Shown here: positions 42,796 through 51,584 of the stretch, one piece after another | Position numbering within the stretch: the stretch's first letter is position 1 | How the letters are laid out: every line of letters starts with the position of its first letter | NCBI GenBank assembly: GCA_910587255.1 | Contig: CAJUKT010000060.1 | Location: forward strand, 122,158 to 186,157 | Length of the DNA stretch: 64,000 nt | DNA from: an uncultured Oscillospiraceae bacterium | GTDB lineage: Bacteria > Bacillota > Clostridia > Oscillospirales > Oscillospiraceae | Direction of reading: 5' to 3' | Made by a program: the position numbers and the translations under genes | The notes under the pieces: generated by a model | The model's input: the letters and a program-made list of their open reading frames with translations, nothing else | Database searches by the model: none | Told to the model about the DNA's origin: nothing

Positions 42796-44415
42796 ATGAA
42801 ATTAAGCTGCGCGGGCATTCGGGACCGGGCCGCCTGGGAGCAGGCGGGGATCAGACTGCCCAGTTTCCACTGGGAGGCCATGCGGGCCGGGACGGAGCAG
42901 GCCCCCGCCTGGGTCCACTTCGGCGCGGGCAATATCTTCCGGGGCTTCATCGCCAAGCTCCAGCAGGATTTGCTGGAGCAGGGTCTGGCCCATACCGGCA
43001 TCGTGGCCGCCGACACCTTTGACTACGACATCATCGACAAAATCTATACGCCCTTTGATAACATGACCCTGATGGTGTCCCTGCTGCCCGACGGTTCCAT
43101 GGACAAGGAGGTTATCGCCTCCGTGGCCCAGGGCCTGCGGGCCGGCGCGGCCTATCCCCAGGACATGGCGCGGCTGAAGGAGATCTTCCGCAGCCCGTCT
43201 CTGCAAATGGCCAGCTACACCATCACCGAGAAGGGCTACGCCCTGACCAACATCGCCGGGGAGTTCTTCCCCGTGGTCCAAGCCGACTTTGATAACGGCC
43301 CGGAGGGCTGCTCCCACGCCATGAGCATGACCACCGCCCTGCTTTGGGAGCGCTTCCAGGCGGGCGGCGCGCCCATCGCCATGGTGAGCATGGACAACTG
43401 CTCCCACAACGGGGAAAAGCTGCGCGCCAGCGTCATGGCCGTGGTGGAGCAGTGGCTGGACCGGGGTTATATCACCCCCGAATTCGCTGTGTGGGTGGCC
43501 AACGAGAGTAAGGTCTCCTTCCCCTGGTCCATGATCGATAAGATCACCCCCCGCCCCGCCAAGGTGGTGGAGGAGGCGCTGTCCGGCCTGGGCGTGGAGG
43601 ACATGGCCCCCATCGTCACCTCTAAAAATACCTTTATCGCCCCCTTTGTCAACGCCGAGCGGCCCCAATACCTGGTGGTGGAGGACCGTTTCCCCAACGG
43701 CAGGCCCCCCCTGGAGCGAGCGGGCGTGTACATGACCGACCGGGACACGGTGAACAAGACGGAGAAAATGAAGGTTACCACCTGCCTCAACCCGCTCCAC
43801 ACCGCCCTTGCGGTGTTCGGCTGCCTGCTGGGCTATGAGTCCATTGCCGCCGAGATGAAGGACCCCCAGCTCAAGGCCCTGGTGGAAAAAATCGGCTACG
43901 ACGAGGGCATTCCTGTGGTTGTCGACCCCAAAATCCTCAGCCCCATGGACTTCATCCACGAGGTCATCGACCAGCGGCTCCCCAACCCCTTCATCCCCGA
44001 CATGCCCCAGCGCATCGCCACCGACACCAGCCAGAAGGTGCCCATCCGCTTCGGCGAGACCATTAAGAGCTACGCCGCCCGGCCCGATCTGGACGTGACC
44101 GGCCTGACCTATATCCCCCTGGCCATTGCGGGGTGGCTGCGCTACCTGCTGGCGGTGGACGACCAGGGCCGGCCCATGGCGTGCAGCAGCGACCCCATGC
44201 TGGACACCCTGCAGCAGCAGCTCTCCGCCGTCAGCCTGGGCGAGCCGGAAAGCGCGTCCGACCAGGTCTTGGCCCCCATCCTGTCCAACCCCGCTCTCTT
44301 TGCCGGCGACCTGTGCCGCGCCGGCCTGGCCGGCAGGATCGGCGGAATGCTGCGGGAGATGCTGGCGGGCCCCGGGGCCGTCCGGGCCACGCTGGAACAT
44401 TACCTGGGCCGCTGA
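42796..44415 (+). CDS. uxuB: Fructuronate reductase/mannitol dehydrogenase family protein
   Basis: A 539-aa member of the polyol/long-chain mannitol dehydrogenase family: VHFGAGNIFRGFIAKLQQDL binds NAD, and VTTCLNPLHTALAVFGCLLG holds the catalytic Asn-x-x-His block (equivalent to the Lys-x4-Asn-x2-His set; EKMKVTTCLNPLH is present). In this setting the likely reaction is D-fructuronate to D-mannonate, the glucuronate branch. Mannonate dehydratase (UxuA) is not in the window. Mannitol or other polyol use is an alternative. Confidence 0.85.
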   Translation: MKLSCAGIRDRAAWEQAGIRLPSFHWEAMRAGTEQAPAWVHFGAGNIFRGFIAKLQQDLLEQGLAHTGIVAADTFDYDIIDKIYTPFDNMTLMVSLLPDGSMDKEVIASVAQGLRAGAAYPQDMARLKEIFRSPSLQMASYTITEKGYALTNIAGEFFPVVQADFDNGPEGCSHAMSMTTALLWERFQAGGAPIAMVSMDNCSHNGEKLRASVMAVVEQWLDRGYITPEFAVWVANESKVSFPWSMIDKITPRPAKVVEEALSGLGVEDMAPIVTSKNTFIAPFVNAERPQYLVVEDRFPNGRPPLERAGVYMTDRDTVNKTEKMKVTTCLNPLHTALAVFGCLLGYESIAAEMKDPQLKALVEKIGYDEGIPVVVDPKILSPMDFIHEVIDQRLPNPFIPDMPQRIATDTSQKVPIRFGETIKSYAARPDLDVTGLTYIPLAIAGWLRYLLAVDDQGRPMACSSDPMLDTLQQQLSAVSLGEPESASDQVLAPILSNPALFAGDLCRAGLAGRIGGMLREMLAGPGAVRATLEHYLGR

Positions 44416-44447
44416 CACGGTCCGCCCTGCCTTGGAATTTGTATCCC

Positions 44448-44460
44448 CCGGTATACAAGT
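44448..44460. promoter_or_regulatory. GntR-type operator before gntR
   Basis: CCGGTATACAAGT, read in reverse ACTTGTATACCGG, shares 10 of 12 core positions with the operator in the eda promoter. It lies 56 nt before the gntR start and could mediate autoregulation. A -10/-35 pair could not be assigned with confidence. Confidence 0.5.
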
Positions 44461-44515
44461 CTCGGCGCCTGGGCAAATATTTTGGCATACTGGAGATACA
44501 GTGGAGGCGACCCCA

Positions 44516-45190
44516 ATGAAATTGCTAGAGCGTCTTCCCCGGGAATCCGGCGGAGACTACGCCCTGCGCACCATCAAGGAAAACATCATCAACCTGGAGC
44601 TCCCCCCCGGCAGCCAGATCAGCGAAAACGAGCTGGCCGCCGAGATGGGCCTGTCCCGCACCCCCGTGCGGGAGGCCCTCATCGAGCTGTCCAAGGTGAA
44701 AATCGTGGACATACAGCCCCAGAAAAAAAGCACCATCCCCCTCATCGACTATGACATGGTGGACGAGTCCCGCTTCATGCGCAATCTTCTGGAGTGCGCC
44801 GTGGTGGAGCTGGACTGCGAGATGGCCACCTCCCTGGACCTGGAGCGGCTGAACCAGAACATCCGGCTTCAGGACCTCTACCTGGAAAATTTCTATTCCA
44901 GCCAGCTCATGGACCTGGACAACCAATTTCACGGCATCCTGTTTGAGATCGCCAAGAAGTCCCAGATTTACTCCCTGATGGAAAATATCTCCATCCACTT
45001 CGACCGGGTGCGCAGCATGGCCCTCTCGTCGGTGAAGAACCTGAAAATCGTCCAGGACCACAAGCAGATTACCGCCGCCATCGCCCGCCGGGACCCTAAA
45101 TCCGCCCGGCTGCTGATGGAGAAGCACCTCAACCGTTATAAGATCGACGCGGCCGCCATCCGGGCCGCCTATCCCCAGTACTTCAAATAA
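44516..45190 (+). CDS. FadR-type GntR regulator of hexuronate genes
   Basis: A 224-aa regulator with an N-terminal winged helix (about 15-75; LPPGSQISENELAAEMGLSR followed by TPVREALIEL) and a C-terminal all-helical FCD ligand domain (about 85-215). The ligand domain shows the metal-site His pattern around DNQFHGILFEIA and FDRVRSMAL. Similar regulators (UxuR, ExuR, KdgR types) respond to sugar acids. The ATG at 44516 has GGAGG upstream. Operators like those described here lie before eda, dctP and this gene, so it is the probable local repressor. Confidence 0.9.
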   Translation: MKLLERLPRESGGDYALRTIKENIINLELPPGSQISENELAAEMGLSRTPVREALIELSKVKIVDIQPQKKSTIPLIDYDMVDESRFMRNLLECAVVELDCEMATSLDLERLNQNIRLQDLYLENFYSSQLMDLDNQFHGILFEIAKKSQIYSLMENISIHFDRVRSMALSSVKNLKIVQDHKQITAAIARRDPKSARLLMEKHLNRYKIDAAAIRAAYPQYFK

Positions 45191-45211
45191 CCGCTGTAAG
45201 GAGGTCAATCT

Positions 45212-45562
45212 ATGTTCACCAAGCAAGACCAGCGCTGGGTCTTCCATAAAGACGCCCTGGCCCAGGACGCCGGGCCGGGCGTCACCCGCCGGGTGCTGGC
45301 CTACAACAGCCAGCTCATGTGCGTGGAAAATCACTTTGAGCAGGGCGCCGTGGGCCCCGCCCACAGCCATCCCCACACCCAGATCACCTATGTGGCCAGC
45401 GGGCGCTTTGCCTTCACCATCGACGGGGAGACCCACGAGGTCGGCCCCGGGGACACCCTGCTGAAAACCGACGGCGTAGTTCATGGCTGCACCTGCCTGG
45501 AGGCGGGTGTTCTGCTGGACATCTTCAACCCCATGCGGGAGGATTTCCTGCCCCAGGAGTGA
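45212..45562 (+). CDS. kdgF: Cupin protein, KdgF type
   Basis: A single-domain cupin of 116 aa with AHSHPHTQITYVASGRFAFT, the metal-binding His cluster and first cupin motif, and LLDIFNPMREDFL at the end, which is characteristic of KdgF. KdgF opens 4,5-unsaturated uronates released from pectin or alginate to linear keto forms. Its presence suggests that unsaturated uronates, and not only galacturonate, enter this pathway. AGGAGG precedes the ATG. Last gene of the plus-strand operon. Confidence 0.85.
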   Translation: MFTKQDQRWVFHKDALAQDAGPGVTRRVLAYNSQLMCVENHFEQGAVGPAHSHPHTQITYVASGRFAFTIDGETHEVGPGDTLLKTDGVVHGCTCLEAGVLLDIFNPMREDFLPQE

Positions 45563-45587
45563 CCATTAACCCAAAAACAGAGGACGA

Positions 45588-45613
45588 GGCCCCGGCGTGC
45601 ACGCGCCGGGGCC
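45588..45613 (+). terminator. Terminator after kdgF
   Basis: GGCCCCGGCG and CGCCGGGGCC form a 10-bp GC-rich stem with a 6-nt loop 25 nt after kdgF, followed by CCGTTTA. The weak T-run makes it a moderate call. Confidence 0.6.
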
Positions 45614-45706
45614 CCGTTTATGCTGAGCCGTTACCCTCTTGCCTCCTGGGTAATCTCCTCCAGGCTGCCCCGGTCCATCCTGCGGCAGGGCAGCCCACAT
45701 AGGGTC

Positions 45707-45754
45707 AAAAAACCGGCCCCGCCCTTCCGTTTGTCGGAAAGGCGGGGCCGTTAA
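45707..45754 (-). terminator. Terminator of the opp operon
   Basis: On the minus strand GGCCCCGCC and TTCCG pair with CGGAA and GGCGGGGCC around a 5-nt loop, followed by GGTTTTTTG. It lies 12 nt after the last gene of the peptide ABC operon. Confidence 0.85.
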
Positions 45755-45766
45755 AGGTCTCATCCT

Positions 45767-45967
45767 TCACAGCAGGCCAAACAGCCAGCAGGCCAGCAGG
45801 CTCAGCCCGATGAGCACCAGCAGACAGGGCAGGACAATCACCGCGTAGGCGGTCAGCACCATGACCAACCGCTCCCGGAAGCTGACGTGAACCTCGTCCC
45901 GCTCCCCCTCGGGGGGCTGCTTGGCCTCCTGCTCACCGGCGTACTGCTTCAGCCGTCTCCAGATCAT
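45767..45967 (-). CDS. Small membrane protein at the end of the opp operon
   Basis: A 66-aa protein with a charged N-terminus (about 1-30) and one long or two short hydrophobic helices (LVMVLTAYAVIVLPCLLVLI and GLSLLACWLFGLL). GGAG lies about 10 nt before the ATG, 7 nt after the oppF stop, and the operon terminator follows it. I do not recognise a family. It may be an accessory subunit of the transporter. Confidence 0.6.
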   Translation of the reverse strand: MIWRRLKQYAGEQEAKQPPEGERDEVHVSFRERLVMVLTAYAVIVLPCLLVLIGLSLLACWLFGLL

Positions 45968-45973
45968 CGGGGA

Positions 45974-47578
45974 TTACTCCGCCGGTTCGCTGGAGCTGCG
46001 GCTGGACCTGCGCTCCATCTTGGGCAGCTCAAACAGGTAATTGCCTTCGGCGTCCAGCTTGGGCTGGGGGAAGTGGCAGGCCAGGAAGTGGCCGGGCTCA
46101 ATCTCCCGCAGGGGGGGCGGCACCCGCTTGCACTTGTCGCAGGCCATATAGCACCGGGTATGGAACTTGCAACCGGCGGGGGGCCTGATGGGACTGGGGA
46201 TATTGCCCTCCAGCAGGATGCGCTCCTTCTCCAGGCTGCCCGGGTCCGTGGTGGGAATGGAGGAGAGCAGCGCCACCGTGTAGGGGTGCCGGGGATCCTG
46301 GAAGATGGTCTCGGCATCGGCCAGCTCCACGATATTGCCCAGGTACATCACGCAGATCCGGTCGGAGATATAGCGCACCACCGACAGGTCGTGGGAGATG
46401 AACATATAGGTCAGGTTCTGCCTCTCCTTCAGCTCCTGGAGCAGGTTGATGATCTGGGACTGGATGGACACGTCCAGCGCGGACACACACTCGTCGCACA
46501 CGATGAACTTGGGCTTTACCACCAGCGCCCGGGCGATGGCCACGCGCTGGCGCTGGCCGCCGGAAAACTGGTGGGGATAGCGGTTAACCATATAGTCCTG
46601 AAGGCCGCACTCGCCCATGGTGGACAGAATATGCTCCTCCATCTGCTTGGAGCCCTTGCGGTAGAAGTTGTGGGTGAGCAGGCCCTCCTCAATGATCTGG
46701 CCGATGGTCATGCGGGGGTTCAGGCTGGAATAGGGGTCCTGGAAGATGATCTGCAAATCCTTGCGCAGCAGGCGCATCTCGCTGTACTCCAGGCGGGCCA
46801 GGTCGATGCCGCCATCCCGCATGGCCTCATACTTGGCGAACTCCGGGTCCCCGGCGTTCCGGGCCCGCAGGTCGTCCAGCTCCCGCTGGCAGGCGGCGGT
46901 GCTCTGGTCGTAAACGGCGATCTGACCGTCCAGCTCATCCAGCTTCGCCTTCAGCCCGGCGGCCTTCTGGCTCTCCCCCTTGCCGGCGCACAGCTCGTAC
47001 TCAACGCTGATTTCCGCCCGCTTATCCACGAGCTTATTGCGCTTCACGTTCTCGTGGTAGACCCTTTCCATCAACTCCCGGCCCTTGCCGCCCTCGTCCT
47101 TGGCAAAGAAGCCGCCCAGGATGGTGACGATGTGCATCAGGCAGGTCTGCTCGTCGCACAGGGCCAGGTTACGGTCCTGGAGCAGGTAAAAATCGGCGTT
47201 TTCCTCCCCGCCGGCGTCCACTACCTTTTTGCTCAGCTCGGCGGCCTTCTCGCTGGCCTTCGCCAGCTTGGCCTTATAGTGATCCAGGCGGCGCAGGGTG
47301 TCGATCACATATTTGGGGGTGGTGGCGTCCAGGGTGGAGCCGTAATACATGGTAGTACCGGCGGTCTGGGGATAGAGCTGGAGGAGCACACGCCCCAAGG
47401 TGGACTTGCCGCAGCCGCTCTCACCCACCACGCCCACGGTTTCGCCCTCGTAGATGTCAATGGAGATGTCCTCGTTGGCCCGGACGTACAGCTGCTCCTT
47501 TTGGAAAATGGAGCTCTTGGCCACGGGGAAGTATTTTTTCAGATTACTGATTGACAGTAATTTTTTTGTGCTCTTCAC
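45974..47578 (-). CDS. oppF: Oligopeptide ABC transporter ATPase OppF with large insert
   Basis: An ATP-binding subunit of a peptide importer, 534 aa against about 320-350 for usual OppF/DppF. Walker A is GESGCGKST (52-60), Q-loop FQDP (279-282), signature FSGGQRQR (338-345), Walker B FIVCDECVSALD (358-369; Cys replaces the usual Pro after DE), H-loop His396, and the C-terminal peptide-transporter domain with a Cys cluster (470-483). Between Walker A and Q-loop lie about 180 extra residues, charged and helical. The start is GTG with GGAGGTGAGG upstream, overlapping oppD by 35 nt. Confidence 0.9.
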   Translation of the reverse strand: MKSTKKLLSISNLKKYFPVAKSSIFQKEQLYVRANEDISIDIYEGETVGVVGESGCGKSTLGRVLLQLYPQTAGTTMYYGSTLDATTPKYVIDTLRRLDHYKAKLAKASEKAAELSKKVVDAGGEENADFYLLQDRNLALCDEQTCLMHIVTILGGFFAKDEGGKGRELMERVYHENVKRNKLVDKRAEISVEYELCAGKGESQKAAGLKAKLDELDGQIAVYDQSTAACQRELDDLRARNAGDPEFAKYEAMRDGGIDLARLEYSEMRLLRKDLQIIFQDPYSSLNPRMTIGQIIEEGLLTHNFYRKGSKQMEEHILSTMGECGLQDYMVNRYPHQFSGGQRQRVAIARALVVKPKFIVCDECVSALDVSIQSQIINLLQELKERQNLTYMFISHDLSVVRYISDRICVMYLGNIVELADAETIFQDPRHPYTVALLSSIPTTDPGSLEKERILLEGNIPSPIRPPAGCKFHTRCYMACDKCKRVPPPLREIEPGHFLACHFPQPKLDAEGNYLFELPKMERRSSRSSSEPAE

Positions 47579-48563
47579 TGCACCTCACCTCCTTTTCGGG
47601 ATAGAAGCACCGGATGAGCTGGCCGCCGCCCACGTCCACCAGGCCGGGCTCCTCCTCGATACACTTCTGCGTGCAGTATTTGCACCGCGGGGCGAACTTA
47701 CACCCCTTGGGCAGATCCAGCGGGTGGGGCACCGCCCCTGGTATGGGCTCGATCCGGGTGTGGATGGCGTCAAGCCGGGGGATGGAAAACATCAGCCCCT
47801 CGGTGTAGGGGTGGCTCATGGCGCAGTCGGCAAAGATGAGCCGTGCGCTGGCCTTTTCCACCACCTGGCCGCAGTACATAACGGCCACGTCGTCCGCCAT
47901 CTCGTTGATGACGCCCAAATCATGGGTGATGAAAATGATGGAGGTGCCGTTCTCCTCCTGCAGCTCGTTCATCAGCCGGAGGATCTGGGCCTGGATGGTC
48001 ACGTCCAGAGCGGTGGTGGGCTCGTCGGCGATGAGAATCTTGGGCCGGCAGGCCAGGGCCATGGCAATCATCACCCGCTGGCGCATACCGCCGGACAGCT
48101 GGTGGGGATACTGGTTGAGCACCGCCTCGGGGTTGGGGATCTGCACCGCGCGGAGCATCTCCAGGCTCTTTTCCGCCGCCTGCTTTTTGTTCATGCCCTG
48201 GTGGACCATAAAGGGCTCGGACAGCTGGCGCTTGACGGTGAACACCGGGTTCAGGCTGGTCATGGGCTCCTGGAAGATGACGGAGATGGCGTTGCCCCGA
48301 ATGTGGTACATATCTTCCATGGGCAGCTTGGTCAGATCCTTGCCCTCAAAGATAATCTCGCCGGAGTCGATATAGCCGTTGGCGTCCAGCAGGCGCAGGA
48401 TGCTCATGGCCGATACCGACTTGCCCGAGCCCGACTCACCCACGATACCGATGGTCCTGCCCGGCTCCAGGCTGTAGGATACGTCGTTCACCGCCTTGAC
48501 GGTGCCGCTTCTGGTTCTGAAATAGGTGTGGAGGTTTTTGACCTCAAGGAGCATATCCGCCAT
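47544..48563 (-). CDS. oppD: Oligopeptide ABC transporter ATPase OppD
   Basis: The partner ATPase, 339 aa and of normal length. Walker A GESGSGKS near residue 40, FQEPMTSLNPVF as Q-loop, LSGGMRQRVMIAMAL as signature, ILIADEPTTALD as Walker B and ITHDLGV as H-loop are all intact. The C-terminal domain has GCKFAPRCKYCTQKC. The ATG overlaps the stop of the permease gene (TAATG). It would pair with the enlarged OppF on the inner face of the membrane. Confidence 0.93.
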   Translation of the reverse strand: MADMLLEVKNLHTYFRTRSGTVKAVNDVSYSLEPGRTIGIVGESGSGKSVSAMSILRLLDANGYIDSGEIIFEGKDLTKLPMEDMYHIRGNAISVIFQEPMTSLNPVFTVKRQLSEPFMVHQGMNKKQAAEKSLEMLRAVQIPNPEAVLNQYPHQLSGGMRQRVMIAMALACRPKILIADEPTTALDVTIQAQILRLMNELQEENGTSIIFITHDLGVINEMADDVAVMYCGQVVEKASARLIFADCAMSHPYTEGLMFSIPRLDAIHTRIEPIPGAVPHPLDLPKGCKFAPRCKYCTQKCIEEEPGLVDVGGGQLIRCFYPEKEVRCSEEHKKITVNQ

Positions 48564-50506
48564 TATTTCTCCACCTCCGATTTCGGGTCGAGCACGTCGC
48601 GCAGGGTGTCGCCGATGGTGTTGATGCAGATGACGACAATGGACAGGAACAGCGCCGGGAACAGCCAGCGCCACCAGAAGGACTCAATGACCAGCGCGCT
48701 GCGGGAGCCGTTGAGCATATTGCCCCAGGTGGGCCGGGGCAGCTGCACGCCGAAGCCCAGGTAGGACAGGCTGGATTCGGTGAGCATACAGCTGGCAAAG
48801 TCCAGGGTGACCGTCACCAAAATGACGGACACGATATTGGGCAGGATGTGGAAGAAGGCGATGCGCCCCTCCTTCACGCCCATGGACCGGGCCGCGGTGA
48901 CAAATTCCTTCTCACGCTCGGCCAGAATCTGGCCGCGGACCAGCCGGGCCAGGCCCGCCCAGCTCAGCACGCCCAGGATAATCATGATGATGAAGATCCG
49001 GGTGTCCTCATGGATATCGGTGGATTGGAAGATGGCCGACAGGCACAACGCAAAGGGGAGGAAGGGGATGGCCCCCACGATCTCGCACATACGCATGAGC
49101 AGCATATCCACAATGCCGCCGAAATAGCCGGAGATACAGCCCACAATGACGCCGATGACGGTGGAGATGATGACGGCCACCGCGCCGATGGTCATGGTCA
49201 TCTTGCCGCCGTTTACAATGCGGTTGAACACATCGCGGCCCATCTCGTCGGTGCCCATGATATAGCCCTTCAGCCCCCAGCTGCCCACAAAGCTCCCGTC
49301 CTTGAAGGCATAGTTCTGGAAGCCGCTGGTGATCACGGAATCCGCCGCGCCTTCCTGCTTCAGAGAGTTGGGCACATTGCACTGGTTGCGGTAGTTCTGC
49401 CCCCAGGCGTATACCCGCCCCTTGTCGGTGAGCAGGGTAAAGTGCCGGGTGCCGCCGCTGACGGCGACGGCGTCCTCATCGTCCATCAGCTGGGGCATGG
49501 GGTCCTTCATGCCGGACATGACGATCTCGCCGTCGTCGGTGACCAGCGCCAGGGCGCCGCCGGTGGCGGCAATGTCCACCAGCTTGCGGTCACCCAGGTA
49601 CTCAAACAGATCCATGGTCATGTTCTTGCCGTTCTCGTCCTGGACTGTGACGATATTGTATTTGGTGCTCTTGCCGTAGACAAAATCGCCGTACTCATCA
49701 ATGCCGTAGATGCCGTCGTTGGTGAACACGATTTTCTCCAGCTTGCCCACCTGCTTGCCGTGCTTGATGACGGAGGACAGGTTGGTGGCGGCCAAGCCGT
49801 CGTTACCCCAGGCGTACAGCGTGCCGTCGTCCATGAGGATGGCGGTCACCTGGTTGCCGCAGATCAGCTGCCGCACGGCGGAGGCGTCGATGGTATTGTC
49901 CCCCATCAGCTCCTCCGGCTGCTTGCGGGCGGACATAATCATGGAGCCGTCATGGCCGTACTGGCCGTTGTCCATCTCGCCCCAGCAATACACGTGCCCG
50001 TCCTCCGAGATGGCCACGCAATGGTCGGAGCCCGCGGCCACATGGACGATTTTGCTGTTCTTCACCGCCTCGGGGATCTTCATCACATCCCGGGCGGGGT
50101 CGCCGGAGGTGTTGAAATAGTAGCCCCACATGGATACCTGCCCCTCGGTGTCCACGCCGATGGTGAAGGTGCCGCGGGAGGAGATATCCAGCGCGCCGTC
50201 CTTCATGCCCTCGGGCAACTTCATCAGGCTCTGGGTGGGGGCCATGTTGGTGTGCAGCATCTCGCTGCCCGTCTCGGTCAGATCCACCGGCGCCAGGGCG
50301 GAGCCGATGAACACAAACAGGAACATTCCCACCAGCACAATCACCGAGCCGGTGGCCAGCGGCTTGCGGAAGAACCGCTTTACCGCCTGCTTGGAGGGGC
50401 TGTCGTAGCGCTCGTCCTTTATCTCGCTGTAGGAGCCCCTGAACATCCGGCTCACCCAGCGCAGAGGGGCAAAGCCCTTCTTTGCGGAACTATTCTTTTC
50501 ACTCAT
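48563..50506 (-). CDS. oppC: OppC-type permease with extracellular RCC1-like propeller
   Basis: The first 72 residues and the last 235 form a normal OppC/DppC permease: a basic N-terminus, TM1 (about 50-72), then from 416 MGTDEMGRDVFNRIVNGG, five further membrane segments and the EAA loop (EREKEFVTAARSMGVKEGRI, about 530-549) that contacts the ATPases. The outer loop between TM1 and TM2, normally about 30-70 residues, holds about 310 residues with seven RCC1-type repeats (such as HVAAGSDHCVAISEDGHVYC at 155-174 and FTLLTDKGRVYAWGQN). The total is 647 aa against about 300. The frame is uninterrupted, so this is a true fusion. Confidence 0.93.
   Translation of the reverse strand: MSEKNSSAKKGFAPLRWVSRMFRGSYSEIKDERYDSPSKQAVKRFFRKPLATGSVIVLVGMFLFVFIGSALAPVDLTETGSEMLHTNMAPTQSLMKLPEGMKDGALDISSRGTFTIGVDTEGQVSMWGYYFNTSGDPARDVMKIPEAVKNSKIVHVAAGSDHCVAISEDGHVYCWGEMDNGQYGHDGSMIMSARKQPEELMGDNTIDASAVRQLICGNQVTAILMDDGTLYAWGNDGLAATNLSSVIKHGKQVGKLEKIVFTNDGIYGIDEYGDFVYGKSTKYNIVTVQDENGKNMTMDLFEYLGDRKLVDIAATGGALALVTDDGEIVMSGMKDPMPQLMDDEDAVAVSGGTRHFTLLTDKGRVYAWGQNYRNQCNVPNSLKQEGAADSVITSGFQNYAFKDGSFVGSWGLKGYIMGTDEMGRDVFNRIVNGGKMTMTIGAVAVIISTVIGVIVGCISGYFGGIVDMLLMRMCEIVGAIPFLPFALCLSAIFQSTDIHEDTRIFIIMIILGVLSWAGLARLVRGQILAEREKEFVTAARSMGVKEGRIAFFHILPNIVSVILVTVTLDFASCMLTESSLSYLGFGVQLPRPTWGNMLNGSRSALVIESFWWRWLFPALFLSIVVICINTIGDTLRDVLDPKSEVEK
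49265..50194 (-). repeat. Seven RCC1-like repeats in the permease
   Basis: Repeats start near residues 105, 153, 211, 256, 309, 346 and 390. Most read roughly V-x-x-I-(S/A)-x-G-x(4)-(A/T)-(L/I)-x-x-D-G-x-(V/L)-(Y/W)-x-W-G. Seven is the number of blades in an RCC1 propeller. By topology they lie outside the cell. Confidence 0.85.
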
Positions 50507-50520
50507 AACGTCCCGCCCCC

Positions 50521-51549
50521 TTACTTGTTTACGCGCACGCGCGGGTCGGCCAGGCCGTAGGCCAGGTCCACCACCAGGTTACCCACCAGCCCCAGAATTA
50601 CATAGAACATCTGAAGCAGCAGCACAACCTCAAAATCCTTTTTGCTCAGGCTTTCGATATAGATGCGGCCCACGCCGTTCAGGCCGAAAATATTCTCAAT
50701 CACAATGGAACCGCTAAAAATCCCGGTAAACCAGCCGATCACCAGCGTGATGATGGGGATCAGCGCGTTGCGGAAGGCGTGGCTGTACACCACCACCCGC
50801 TCCCGCAGGCCCTTGGCCCGGGCGGTGCGGATGCAGTCCAGGCTCAGCGCCTCACTCATGGCGGCCCGGGTGTACCGGGTCATGCCGCCCAGGGAGGCGA
50901 AGGTCATGGCAATCAGCGGCAGGAGCATATAATACATCCTGTCCTTGAACTCCTGTAATCCGGTGTAATTGGACCCCGGCGTCTTCATGCCCGACACCGG
51001 GAACCAGCCCAGCTTGATGGCGAACACCCAGATAAACACAATGGCGACGATGAAGCTGGGGATGCTGTAGCCCACGATGGTGGCCACCTGCACGCCCGTA
51101 TCCAGCCGGCTGCCCCGGCGGGTGGCGCACAGGATGCCCAGGGTTATGGTGATGCCCAACCCCAGTATGGTTGCAAAAATGTTGATGAACACGGTGTTCT
51201 GCATGGGCCGGGCCAGCACCTGGGTGACCGGCCGGTTATACTCGTAGCTGTAGCCGAAATTGCCCTGCAAAATGCCGTTATACTTGCCGTTGATGGGCCC
51301 CAGGCCAATCCAGCCCAGGTACCGCACGAATACGTTCTGGTCGGTGCCCAGCTCCCGGCGCAGCTGCTCGATCTTCGCCGCGTACAGCTGCGGGGCGTTG
51401 GGATTGTTTTTCAAGCTCTGCTTATAGGTGTCCGCCTCCGCCACAGCCCGGTCAAAGGGGATGATGGAGTACACTAAGAACATGATAAAGGAGAGGATTA
51501 TCAGCACGACCAGCATATACGCCAAACGCTTTATTATATATTTTCCCAT
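50521..51549 (-). CDS. oppB: Oligopeptide ABC transporter permease OppB
   Basis: OppB (342 aa) is the other permease subunit. TM1 is at about 9-30, a periplasmic loop follows with LRRELGTDQNVFVRYLGWIG, then PMQNTVFINIFATILGLGIT and four more helices. The EAA loop reads DCIRTARAKGLRERVVVYSH with AFRNALIPI. The ATG at 51549 has AAGGGAAG upstream. It precedes the RCC1-bearing oppC; a hairpin separates it from oppA. Confidence 0.93.
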   Translation of the reverse strand: MGKYIIKRLAYMLVVLIILSFIMFLVYSIIPFDRAVAEADTYKQSLKNNPNAPQLYAAKIEQLRRELGTDQNVFVRYLGWIGLGPINGKYNGILQGNFGYSYEYNRPVTQVLARPMQNTVFINIFATILGLGITITLGILCATRRGSRLDTGVQVATIVGYSIPSFIVAIVFIWVFAIKLGWFPVSGMKTPGSNYTGLQEFKDRMYYMLLPLIAMTFASLGGMTRYTRAAMSEALSLDCIRTARAKGLRERVVVYSHAFRNALIPIITLVIGWFTGIFSGSIVIENIFGLNGVGRIYIESLSKKDFEVVLLLQMFYVILGLVGNLVVDLAYGLADPRVRVNK

Positions 51550-51584
51550 ATCGCACTTCCCTTCTTGCTGCGGCGCGGGAACGG

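Noticed and set aside
45566..45763. 65-codon minus-strand frame after the opp operon terminator region
   Set aside because: It overlaps two terminators and has no coding signature.
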